Assembly (NCBI GenBank): GCA_942159475.1
Contig: OW804096.1
Span: 43,399,744-43,463,743 of the forward strand
Length of the DNA: 64,000 nucleotides
Source of the DNA: Sthenelais limicola
Lineage: Eukaryota > Annelida > Polychaeta > Phyllodocida > Sigalionidae
Reading direction: 5' to 3'
The notes under the pieces are model-generated. The model did not search any database. It was not told the origin of the DNA and was given only the letters and a program-made list of their open reading frames with translations. Position 1 is the first letter of the stretch. Each line of letters starts with the position of its first letter. Below are positions 1-10,230 of the stretch, in pieces. The translations under genes and the position numbers were made by a program.

Positions 1-401
1 ATATCATATGTAGCAAACAAACATTGTTATGGGACCAAAATATTGATTTCCTATTTTTTTATACTTTATTCGGTGGCAAACTTTTAGGGTCGGTCAGAAA
101 CTGCAAATAAAGATTATTATATTTTAGGCCTGAGAAGATTAGTTGTAACTATTTGCCAGTTAATTGCCATACTCCATTAAATGGCAAGATGTATCCGTAA
201 TTGATGCAGGACTGGTTAGTGTGACTGACTGTTTTATTATAACGTTAGTTTGGTTATCAATTATTATTTCATAATTGGTTGTAATGCAATTAGCAAGTAC
301 AAATATAGAGATCAGGTCTAAACACATAAGTGATGGTTAGTAAATTGACCTCACTGGAAAACATGAAAGTGATCAATTGGATAACAATAGATAACACTCA
401 C

Positions 402-1912
402 TTTGAGGTACTCGAATTTGGGTGATTGCAGGAAGCTTCTTCCTAAACAAGTCACTAGCTCCTGCTCCACCTCCTCTGCTGTCATAACCCCACTCAGTTG
501 GATCATGCCAACTAATCCACTTTCAATGAGCGCTGCTCGTTGGGATTTTGTGGGTGCCTTCGTAATGTCATTAAAGAATATCGGCTTGTGAAGGCACACC
601 ACATCCTTCAAACAGGTCTTCACCATTTGTCTCTTTCCGGGTGGCCTCCCCCTTTTGGTTGCCTTCTTCTTTTTAAATGCAGAAGGTAATTGCACCGAGG
701 CCTGAAAAAAACCCATATATATGTAGGCCTAAATGTATGATGTATGTCAATACAAGTGAAAGATCAAGATTTGAGTATCTTTAGGTAACTGGATGTAACT
801 CACAATGTTGCTACCTGATTGAGTTCAAGTTGTGATAACACACGATCATTAAGGCTCATATCATACATGATAACAGGAAAAGTGTTTAGAAAGTGGATAA
901 GGATTGCTGAGGATACAACCAATTTGCCATTATCATATAATTCATCGAACCATGCACATACAAAAATACATAAATCAAAACTCCCCATGACGGGCTAAAA
1001 TAAAATAAATAAAGATATACACATATAGAAATTATCAAATTCACCCCGGTATAAAATCACATATGTATTGTGAATAATACTTACGGCAGATTGAAAGTCC
1101 TCTTCTGAATTTTCACAATCTTCTACCTTTTCCTGAGTGGAAGTGGAAGTGGAAGTGGAAGTGGAAGGTTGTACCTGAAAAGAGGAAGAATGCATTTCAA
1201 CAACTATTTAGGTGCCAGGGTATGATCAGGTACTGTATAACAGTGACTCAACTGTATATCTGCGTATTCAATCATGGGTCGATGTCAATGGGTAACTTAC
1301 TATGTCGTTTGTTATTGATTATATATTAAGCAGCACTCTATTACTGTATAAAGAAATCAATAAAGAGCCTTAATTGAAAGAGCCAGCATCCTCATGTTGA
1401 AGCTATCTAGGTAGTCCATCTTATCTCTTATTCCATATGTTAAATACAGCACTGGTGTTGTTTGCTGCTGCACCACCAAGGTCCGAGGCCGAGGCCATCC
1501 CTCATTGTGCGTTTCGACCCCCACCTCGGTACGCTCTCAGGATGGGGGGTCCACAGTGATGATCAGTCACTGCGCGTCGGTGGTGGGCCTCCAGCTACTG
1601 GTGTCCCTTCTCATTCACACCCAGCATAATGCTTTCTCCGCCACTTGGGCCACTCTCTGGATGGCTGATTTTCTTGCCCGCCCTGTCACTCCTAGTGCAG
1701 AGAACATCCTCCATACTGAGTGTGCTGGGAATCCTCTGCACCCCACCTCCACTGGGTAGCTCCATGCTTGCCACCCTCTCTCTGCACTCCTCAAGCAGTG
1801 TCTCATATTTGTTCTTCTTCCTTTCATGGGCTTCACCATTAGAGTACCCAGGTGAATTATTGGTATTGTGTGAACGATAATCAGAATCATGGTTTCTGGT
1901 TAAAGTGGTCAT
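402..1912 (-). CDS. Unrecognised multi-exon gene, 3' end incomplete
   Basis: Three consecutive exons have good splice sites and lengths divisible by three, all in phase 0: 1174-1085 (90 bp, donor GTAAGT), 994-815 (180 bp, acceptor after TTTTAG, donor GTAGCA) and 701-402 (300 bp, acceptor TTTTTTTCAG, donor GTGAGT). A possible first coding exon runs from an ATG at 1912 to about 1619, where the donor is weak, and a non-coding exon may end at 2663 (GCAG|GTAAGA). The protein has an ST-repeat, an acidic stretch and a basic AT-hook-like motif (KRGRPPGKR). After that comes a segment containing IESGLVGMIQLSGVMTAEE and ending FEYLK. That last part resembles modules in the expanded invertebrate HECT-type (G2E3-like) ubiquitin ligases, but I cannot assign it firmly. 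The final donor at 402 means more exons lie at lower coordinates or off the window. Confidence 0.5.
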
Positions 1913-1960
1913 GTGTCCAATTTCTATTGTCTGATCTTACTACATAACATCAATTCCAGC

Positions 1961-2366
1961 GTAACGGAATCACATTGACACTATGTGTCAATGTAAATAA
2001 ATCATAATCCCGTTCAAAATTATCATCGGTGCATTAACTTTTTTTTTTCAAGGACATGAATGTGCATCAAATACTGTTTTTTATGTAAAGATTGGTATTT
2101 CATAATATACTATTTTGTCTCAGCTTCAGCTTCAAATTGCCGTAACGGAATCACCAGCACAATGTGCCCTGTATTGAAACAAGCCGCAAGACATGGTTCC
2201 GTCTGCAAAGTACATATTCTAAATCATCAGTTATGTTCCAATTACAGTTTTAACCTCTTCCTTAAAACATTAAAGCTCCATGTCTGCATATACAAAGAAT
2301 TTTTTTTCTGAAAATCCATCATTGAATTTTGCAGAGCCCCGTAACGGAATCACGTAACGGAATCAC
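1961..2366 (+). repeat. Left cluster of a 13-bp motif
   Basis: Four perfect copies of GTAACGGAATCAC lie at 1961-1973, 2142-2154, 2341-2353 and 2354-2366, the last two abutting. All face the same way. The reverse complement of the same motif is clustered at 8144-8260. I saw it nowhere else in the window. The copies lie just upstream (minus strand) of the ATG at 1912. Confidence 0.8.
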
Positions 2367-2920
2367 CTTATGAGTAAACACTCTCGAAGGCCATATATAT
2401 ATAGGCCTATAGGCGTTAATGCTTTTTCCAGTTAGGCTTATATCCCATTCACTAAAGTAGTGGAGGCCTATTCACATATTTGTTACCATACATAGGCCTA
2501 CTTGACTCTTCACGACAACCGCTTCTGAAAGGAGCCGCCAATCGGCTACTTCTTAGAACACAAAAATGTCGTACCAGTTACCGCGGTCAGGAGCCTATAG
2601 TAGGAGAAACGATAATTACTGCCGTCTTTGCAGACACGATCATACTCCTCCGCGTATCTTACCTGCAATGATGACAATCTAAAGATGTTTTCCTCACAAT
2701 TTTAGCCGGAATCGATACATCAATACTGTATATTAACAACGGTAGGGTCAGGTATAGCTTGAAATATAGCCTTGGGAAGATTCAAATCGACACCCATTGC
2801 CGAGAAATATATCAACAAGTGCTGAAAATATTGTCTCCCAATACCGCCGCAGGTGCCTCTGCATACACACTCCCGCTGGCTGTACGCATGCCTCACACAG
2901 TATTACGATCTTTAGTTCTA

Positions 2921-2951
2921 AGCGCTGTTCGCTTCAGCAGCGAACAGCGCT
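2921..2951. repeat. Short hairpin
   Basis: The 13-bp arms AGCGCTGTTCGCT and AGCGAACAGCGCT are separated by a 5-base loop. A (GT)n run follows at about 2956-2970. No gene was seen between 2370 and 3405. Confidence 0.6.
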
Positions 2952-3710
2952 GAGGGTGTGTGTGTGTGTGGGCGGGGAGGGGTGGAGAAGGGGACGGCTT
3001 GGTGGAGGGGAGTGCATCGGCAAATGTTTTTCTTTATTCATATAACCTAACACTAACCATAGCAAACCCTACAAATCCTAATATCTCGCGGTTATACTCT
3101 GGATCAGTTACTACTGTGCTGTTCAGGGGTGCCTTCAGCTTTTTGTAAACACACATGTATATGTTCTTTTATGCTTGTCATGGTAAAGCATGAACCAAAT
3201 GACGCAATTTGATTGGTTTATGATGTCAGACATCGTTCCAATAAGTTGGCATGAAATACAATACTAATACTACGTTTGACCCAACATCTCGGTCATCTCT
3301 CTTTATTTCCCAAACATGAACTTCTCAACATCTACCCTATGAGACAAAAACAAAGCTTTAATAACTCTGAGAATAGCAGGTGCTTGTTGATATCAACAAC
3401 AGGAATTAGTTGCAGAGGTCACAGATGTAGGTAACATCATCCGAGCTAATGCCAGCACATTCTTCATGTGCCCATTGAAGGCAACATGTGCACTGTATAC
3501 CACTGCTCATAAGAGGAGTTAGAGTATTTATCATTACAGAAAAGGCAGGCAGCATCCTCATCTTCTTCTTCCCATTTCTTAGCAGGCTTTTTTTCCTTTC
3601 CTTTAGTTCCTTGACATTGACGCTTCACTCGCCTTTTCTTAGTGGATTTCTTATTGGCAGCAGCAAGTGAATCAGAGGCTTGAGTCCGGGTCTGTTTACT
3701 GGCAGCAGGG

Positions 3711-4260
3711 GGTGGAGCAGAGGCGCGAGTCCGGGTCTGTTTACTGGTAGAAGGGGGTGGAGCAGAGGCAGCAGTCACCATGTTAGTCAGTTCACTGGTA
3801 GAAGGGGGTGGAGCAGAGGCGTGAGTCCGGGTCTGTTCACTGGTAGAAGGGGGTGGAGCAGAGGCAGCAGTCACCATGTTAGTCAGTTCACTGGTAGAAG
3901 GGGGCGGAGCAGAGGCAGCAGTCACCATGTTAGTCAGTTCACTGGTAGAAGGGGGCGGAGCAGAGGCAGCAGTCACCATGTTAGTCAGTTCACTGGTAGA
4001 AGGGGGCGGAGCAGAGGCAGCAGTCACCATGTTAGTCAGTTCACTGGTAGAAGGGGGCGGAGCAGAGGCAGCAGTCACCATGTTAGTCAGTTCACTGGTA
4101 GAAGGGGGCGGAGCAGAGGCAGCAGTCACCATGTTAGTCAGTTCACTGGTAGAAGGGGGCGGAGCAGAGGCAGCAGTCACGGTGTTAGTCGGTCCACTGT
4201 TAGAAGGGGGCGCAGCAGAGGCAGCAGTCACCATATTAGTGGGTTCACTGGCAGGAGCAG
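3711..4260. repeat. 51-bp minisatellite inside the transposase gene
   Basis: About ten copies of a 51-bp unit (17 codons) encode a Pro/Ser/Thr-rich linker, with repeats of the type APPPSTSELTNMVTAAS, on the minus strand. Since 51 is divisible by three, other frames stay open too. Plus-strand ORFs at 3680-4429 and 3876-4271 are therefore by-products. Central copies are nearly identical. Outer copies vary, and some carry a shorter version ending QTRT. Confidence 0.9.
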
Positions 4261-5186
4261 GTGGATTGTAGTTTGGAATAACATGGTGAATTTTACCCTC
4301 ATTAGCCATAGTGTAGAATTTACATTTAATCGATCTTACACCACCATCATCTGGAGCCATCACTACACAGTGTGTATTGATGGTTCCAGAGATTGCATGT
4401 ACATTAGACCAGGCATCATCAGTCTTTAGGTACTTGTTGAGGGATTTGATCTCGTCCGTGGTCATGACCATAACTTCGATATTTGGTCCCCTTGCAGCCA
4501 TTTTGAAGGTTTCAGCATCAGTTACATGAGCCTGTCGACCCATGATGCGTCTCTGTACAGTTCTCTTTACATTTCCACCAAGGGCATCATTTGGCCCCTT
4601 GCCATGGCTTGTAGCAAAATAATTCCACTGAACCTGGAATCCCATGGCACCGAGCATAGCAACAAATGTGAAGATGTAGCGATTCTTATACTGAGAACTT
4701 GGGCCATCGGTCCAGATCTGGAATTTATCGACAGAGGGTGTTTGCGTAACAATTTGCACTAATGTTGCGAATGTGAAGGCAACTACAGATTTTTTTTCAT
4801 GATCTAAGTGGTCAGAAACAATGACTTTTGATCGTGTTGTACCTCTGTGGTACCACATAATTGTATATATGGTGACCTGCCTCTTCTTCCAATGGGCAGA
4901 AGCGATTTCATCCTGAAAAAAGATCGTAAAATTTTCCGAGAAGTCCATCTGCAATAAACAGGTATCCGAATTTGGTTGGAGTGCCTCTTCTTTAATATTC
5001 AGATAGGCATTGCTTTGCTCACTCTTGAGAAACGAATGCCAAAGAAATTTAGGCAACTGGACTTTGAGTTTTAGTATAGCGACTTTGACAGTCCCACTTT
5101 GGCTTTTCTTTACTAGGAAGCCGCTCTGATCCTCCATCCATTGCTGCCAGTTCATTTCTTTTTCTAATTCTGCATCATCCACTTTA

Positions 5187-7073
5187 CAGGGGCGGATCCA
5201 GGGGGGGGCCTGGGGGGCACGTGCCCCCCCTAGACCCCACCTCATAAAAAAATTTGAGGCAAAACTTTGATAGTTCCAATGCAAAACAATGCAGAACAAA
5301 TCAAAAGATCCCTCACATATGGGTAAAATCACCAGAAAATGTATAATTTGCCTTCACCAATCCTCTCAAATAATCCAAATTTAAGACAAAAGTGAGGTTC
5401 AAAATTCAGTTCAACAAGATCAAACAGATAGTTTGAATCAAGGCGATATCAAATATACTCGGATATACCTAGTATTGGCTGTTTTTCACCCTAATTTAGC
5501 AGAATTTAATAAATGTGTAGATCTGACTATTGTACATTTACAGAAGATCTGACCCATGGATATATACAAAGACCCAATACTTTGCAACAGCATCTCCATG
5601 AATTAAAATTATATGTTAAATGGGATTTCCGATTGTGTTCCTGACAGAATGTATGCTAGCTAAATAGCTTTGAAGCCTGCATCACATCTCCAAATCATGT
5701 TGTCCAAATACATTTGAACCAAGATGCAGTGTGTCCAGTACTAGGTGTACTCTAATATCAAATAAGCATTTTAATGCTCATATCACTAGATATATCAGAG
5801 CAAAGTGAAAAGAATTACTGCAATAGACTATCATTGATTAATTTCACAAGTCTGGAATTCTGTCCTAGTCTAATTAAACATAATTATTGCACTGTTTACA
5901 TGTCAATAAACCATATAATATTTTATTCCAATAGTCTTTCCTAAATCTTGAATTCATCAATGCATTAGAGCAATTACTCCTACACTACATAAAATATCCC
6001 CAGCGTTTAAATTGCATGCCACATAGGAAAACAAATATTTAGAAAATCAAATACACATTTTCCCTGCAAATTCTGAGAATATAGTGTTGAAGTGAATTTT
6101 ATGTTATATCCTTTTTGAGGAACATTAAAGATTAGACCAAAATATTATAATTCTCATAATTGCAGTATGAAGTAATGATTCATCACTATTATCAATTTAT
6201 TTTTCCTTCTACTAATTTAGTACAAAATATAAAATTCATGCAACTTCACCTGATGTACATTATACTATTACAATTTTTTTTATTTTTGTTTATCCAGGGC
6301 TGTTCCCTTCTTTTTATTCTTTGGAAAACCTCTACAATTGTATTTAAGAATCATTGAACCCTGGTCATATCTTTAGGGTAACTGTGAGAATAGTTTGATA
6401 TTATATACCTTCTGAACCTTAAAAGATTGTCCTGATGGGCCTGAAAACCAGCAGAATGCATTAAAACAGTACTCAATGTACTAAAAAATTCCTGGGCCAT
6501 CATGTCCCCTGCAGGCCCCTAGATGTTAGCTACACTCTCATATATTTCTGAGAACCCTGAATGGAGATCCATATTTTTCCTACTTAATTAATGACAGTTC
6601 AAAGCAGGGTTTTGATTGTTGGTTTTTAAGGGCCTTAAAAATAAGTAATTTTCAAAGTGCATCAGTAGTTTTAGATCTGAGCCTCACTCAGAGCCCTGTA
6701 GAATGTGCTCCACTGGCCATCATTTTCTAAAAATATTTTCTGGGGGACCATGTCCCCAGACCCATATATGGTGGCTTTGACACTGTTGGGTCATTATTCT
6801 AAACCAGATTTTTAGTTTCTTTTTATAACCAGTAGCATTCATCTCATCTCAGGCAACTTAAAATGTGAAATCTTTAATTTTAACAAGTAAAAATTCTGCC
6901 AGAATTATTCCTTTAAAATAAAGAGCTCTTATGTATTTTAAAGACATTTTTTGGTATGCTAACAACTTTATATGTAAAAATTGAGCTAATTAGTCCCCTC
7001 CAACCACACATAAATGACCTGAATGAGGACTGCCTGTGCCCCCCCTAGAGTCCACCTCCTGGATCCGCCCCTG
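5187..7073. mobile_element. Non-autonomous hAT-like element interrupting the transposase gene
   Basis: The ends are perfect 16-bp inverted repeats starting CAGGGGCGGATCCAGG, followed by degenerate G/C-rich subterminal sequence. The flanks carry a 5-bp direct repeat, CTTTA, at 5182-5186 and 7074-7078. Removing the element and one copy of the repeat restores the reading frame of the transposase exactly, so the boundaries are secure. No coding capacity was seen in the 1,887 bp. A CAGGG-type terminus is typical of hAT elements. A 5-bp rather than 8-bp duplication is less usual and would fit a hAT subgroup with short duplications. Confidence 0.85.
5319..5557. mobile_element. 239-bp MITE family, copy 1
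   Basis: This copy lies inside the hAT-like element. It starts ATGGGTAAAATC and ends GATCTGACCCAT, and aligns along its whole length with 58121-58359 and, less closely, with 38494-38721. Terminal inverted repeats are visible but more diverged than in the 58 kb copy. Confidence 0.75.
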
Positions 7074-8143
7074 CTTTAAAATGCCTGTCAAACTTTATAT
7101 CTTTGCATACCTCACAATTGCCTGACATACACATTTCACTGTCTATATCGCAAACACAATTGCTTAGAAAATCATGCCGGTTGTACAAGGGAAAAACTGC
7201 TGGAAACTTTTTGTGGAGTGCCTCAAGCATCAGAATAATGTTATTGTGATAGCGACATCCACAGACATTATGTGGCATTTTTGAAACCAGGTTGACATGT
7301 TTTGGCCTCAGAGCAGCAAATTTTGATTTGCCGACTTGAATTTGATGATCTTCTCTGAAAATCTCATATGCTTCCATGACTGTCATAACCATATGGTGCT
7401 TTTGGACTTGTCGTTTTTCCTGACCTTCTCTGATGGTAACAAAGTCTGCCTTTCCTGGTGATATTCGAGAGATTGCAGGGCTTTCGTAAAAGTTGTGAAT
7501 GATTTTAATGTCTTCTGAACAGAGACTATTGACTGGAGTCCTAGGGTTTTTGATTTTTTCAACCGGTATTCCAGTTTTGTTAGCTACATTTTGGATAACC
7601 ATAGACTGTTTAGTAGGGGAATTTGGCAAAGCCCGCATAACCCTTGCCACTGCCTTTCCAAGTGATGATCTTGACTTATAGCCACCTTCCTGGGCTTCTT
7701 GCGCAGGCCTAGCTTTTTTCTCCCTCCATTTTCGGGTTGCCTCAGCACCCCTGCGTCTTTATTGTTTCAACATAAGAGAACCCATATTCTCTCTCTCCGC
7801 CACTTTTCGTTCCCTATCTTTTCTTTTTATTTCTTCATGGATAGCAGGATTATTACGAATTCTTTGCCTGTAGGCCCTCATCCGCTCGGCCGCAGTGAGG
7901 ATACTTTGAGCCATACTATCTGCAAATAGTAAAGCATGTACACACTATGTAATAACCTTGCACAGTATAAAATTGCTATATTTGAATGGTGGGGCAGTTA
8001 GAGGCAAATATTATATCATTCTTGGATTAAACATGGGCATAATTTGAATTGTGATTTTTGAACAGCTGTTTTTATTATTTGAATGGCATAGACCAATCCT
8101 TGTAATTTAGTGTCCCATTTCTCCCTGATTTCCCCTATGAAAT

Positions 8144-8416
8144 GTGATTCCGTTACAGTGAATGGTGATTCCGTTACAGTGAAATGTGATTCCGTTACAG
8201 TGAATGGTGATTCCGTTACAGTGAATGGTGATTCTGTTACATCTTTGGTGATTCCGTTACAGCAAATATCATGTGACCTGAAGATGCATTTTTCACCAAA
8301 AACATATTTCTTGTTGAGAAACCATATAAATAGGTTTTATAATTGATTACCATCTTAATACACCACAAGTTTTGAAAAAAGTTAAAAAAAAAATTAAAAA
8401 AACGTAACGGAATCAC
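8144..8416 (-). repeat. Right cluster of the 13-bp motif, 21-bp period
   Basis: GTGATTCCGTTAC occurs at 8144, 8165, 8186, 8207, 8228 (one mismatch, CCG to CTG) and 8248. The spacing is 21, 21, 21, 21 and 20 bp. One inverted copy lies at 8404-8416. The cluster sits in the putative 5' intron of the transposase gene and is opposite in orientation to the copies at 1961-2366. A small plus-strand ORF here only translates the repeat. Confidence 0.85.
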
Positions 8417-8599
8417 ACAGCCTGTGTAATGACCAAAAATAGTTTGCATCAAATTAACGAACTGTCTTTCAAGTAAACATCTGTGAATAGGTAAATCTAT
8501 CAGCACTCATTCTCTAGAGTTTTATCTCAGCTTTTAAATGAGACCAAAAGCAGAGGGATCATGCATTAAGTACTCTAGATTTTACATCAAAACTTACCT

Positions 8600-10091
8600 C
8601 GTACTTGAACAGTCTGCTAAGATGCAATGAGGTTGAGCAGGAGTAGTGGTTGGTGTCTCAGGAAAAGTGTCCGCACAAAAAAAACGTCACGCCACCTAGT
8701 GTTAACTATGATAAACATAACCCATGCCCCTTTCCTGATCATATATCAATAACTTTAACATATATTGGGAGGTAAAAATTTTGCCGCACAGGACTACATT
8801 TGCATGGAATCGATGATAAGCATAATTGTCATGTCTACTTTGTTGCTTCGTACTGGCAGTTATTCGAGCCACCATGTTGTCGTTTGATGTGTGGAGAACA
8901 CAATCTGCCTCTATTTCCCTGTTGTAACAGAACTCTCTGTTTGAATCTATTGAGTGGTTGATTGAAAGATGATGCCTGTATTGAAGCGGCTGCCTCAGTG
9001 TTTGTTCCTTGTCATGCGTTGATTGGTTATGTAATATGACGTATCATGTTGTAATGATGATTAAATATGAATAATAAATGTGCATTAATTATGCATGGAA
9101 AGCTATTGAACTTCTGAAAGATTATGTGTTATTTTCGAATGATGTAATATTACTGTCAAGCATATATATATATGTATACACGTTGCAACAGGTATACCTT
9201 CATTTGCATAACCTATTATCTGGTCATGGTCATGCAACAATATTTTTGATCCAGCATCATAGTTTATTTTAGAAATACCCCTTTTTTTTACAAGCAAGGA
9301 CTGCTTATACAGTAAATTTTATTGTCATGGTTATTGTAAATCCTATAAAATTATGCATCATTGTCAGGACAGATGCTTGCAATTTGGCCATACCTTAAGT
9401 GTTCTATTTATACTATAGACAATGGACTTGTTATACCTTGTTGAGTTATACCAATAATTTTCAATTTACATAGCTAGCTCCTTTCTCTATGCCGTTATAA
9501 CAGACTAAATAAATGTATTTTGAAATGGGAAGTTTATTCATCTAAGGTACTAGGTAGACTAACAGTTCATCATAAAACAGTTTTGAAAAAAGCATATGAT
9601 TAGGAGTATTCATTTGCAAAACATTTAGCATATGTTTAAAATTCAACGACGAAACTCATGATGCAATGAATATATAGATATTTATTATACCTCTGGGAGG
9701 GATGGTATGGTAAGCCATAGGCTACAGCATTGGAAAACCGTATTACCCTCTGGGCGGTATTTACATATCATATTGCCCCCTGGCGGAATTTTTGTTGAAA
9801 AAATAGTCCCATGTTCGCTTCCTTATTTTCTATATTTAAATAATTATACATCGTGCATAATGATAAAATATAAATGACAATAATAAGCAACAGTGAAATT
9901 GCGAATTTATTGCGTATTTAAATAGAAAAATAGACCTGAAAATGCGTGAGGTGGACCAGAAGTGAGAAAGTAAACAAACAGACTGGTGAACAGAGCTCGT
10001 TGTCCAACTCCAATTTCCATTGAATCACTCCAATTTCCATCGAATTTTCACTATTTTTTCACCAAAAAACATCAGGAGAGGTATAATAAAT
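8600..10091. other. No gene seen
   Basis: AT-rich DNA with short spurious ORFs and no coherent exons or repeats that I could recognise. Confidence 0.5.
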
Positions 10092-10230
10092 ACAAAATTG
10101 ACTCCTGGCTGTGTAAGAGGTGGTTATCTCCCTTGTGCTACACAATTTCATCGGGTGCTACGCACCCCTTACGAAATTGTTACGCCCGCGGGAGATAACC
10201 ACCTCTCACACAGCCAGGAGTCAATTTTGT
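10092..10230. mobile_element. Foldback MITE
   Basis: The whole 139 bp folds on itself. The arms begin ACAAAATTGACTCCTGGCTG and run about 40 bp through a GGTGGTTATCTCCC block. The centre is a second nested hairpin (CAATTTC...GAAATTG around GGTGC..GCACC). It is compact, with no coding capacity. Confidence 0.8.

Larger units (their letters stand above)
3406..7914 (-). pseudogene. Decayed transposase with RNase-H-like core and PHD-like finger
   Basis: Read on the minus strand, the coding frame begins at the ATG at 7914 with a basic, arginine-rich N-terminus. It continues through a conserved region with FYESPAISRISPGKADFVT and the signature ALRPKHV, then an RNase-H-like core with MDFSENF, QDE, IWTDGPSSQYKNR and FATSHGKGPNDALGG. 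The acidic residues in those motifs fit a DDE/D triad. A Pro/Ser/Thr linker built from 51-bp repeats and a lysine-rich stretch follow. The end is a Cys-rich PHD-like finger (CLFC, then C..C, HEEC, CDLC) stopping at 3406. A spliced 5' non-coding exon seems to end at 8598 (GAG|GTAAGT), with the acceptor TTTGCAG at 7920. There are three lesions: a TAA at 7761-7759, a 1.9 kb hAT-like insertion at 5187-7073, and a one-base frameshift near 3499 inside the finger. The family is widespread in invertebrate genomes, but I cannot name its superfamily. Confidence 0.75.

Noticed and set aside
3680..4429. Long plus-strand ORF of 249 codons rich in RGRSRGSSHH repeats
   Set aside because: It is the antisense reading of the 51-bp minisatellite in the transposase gene, kept open only by the repeat length being divisible by three.
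5190..5332. Apparent ATG start of the transposase ORF at 5332
   Set aside because: It lies inside the hAT-like insertion; the real reading enters from 7078 after removing the element.
8144..8260. Regular short repeats resembling a CRISPR array
   Set aside because: Repeats of 13 bp with 8-bp gaps, in animal DNA with no cas genes, and the same motif occurs at 1961-2366.
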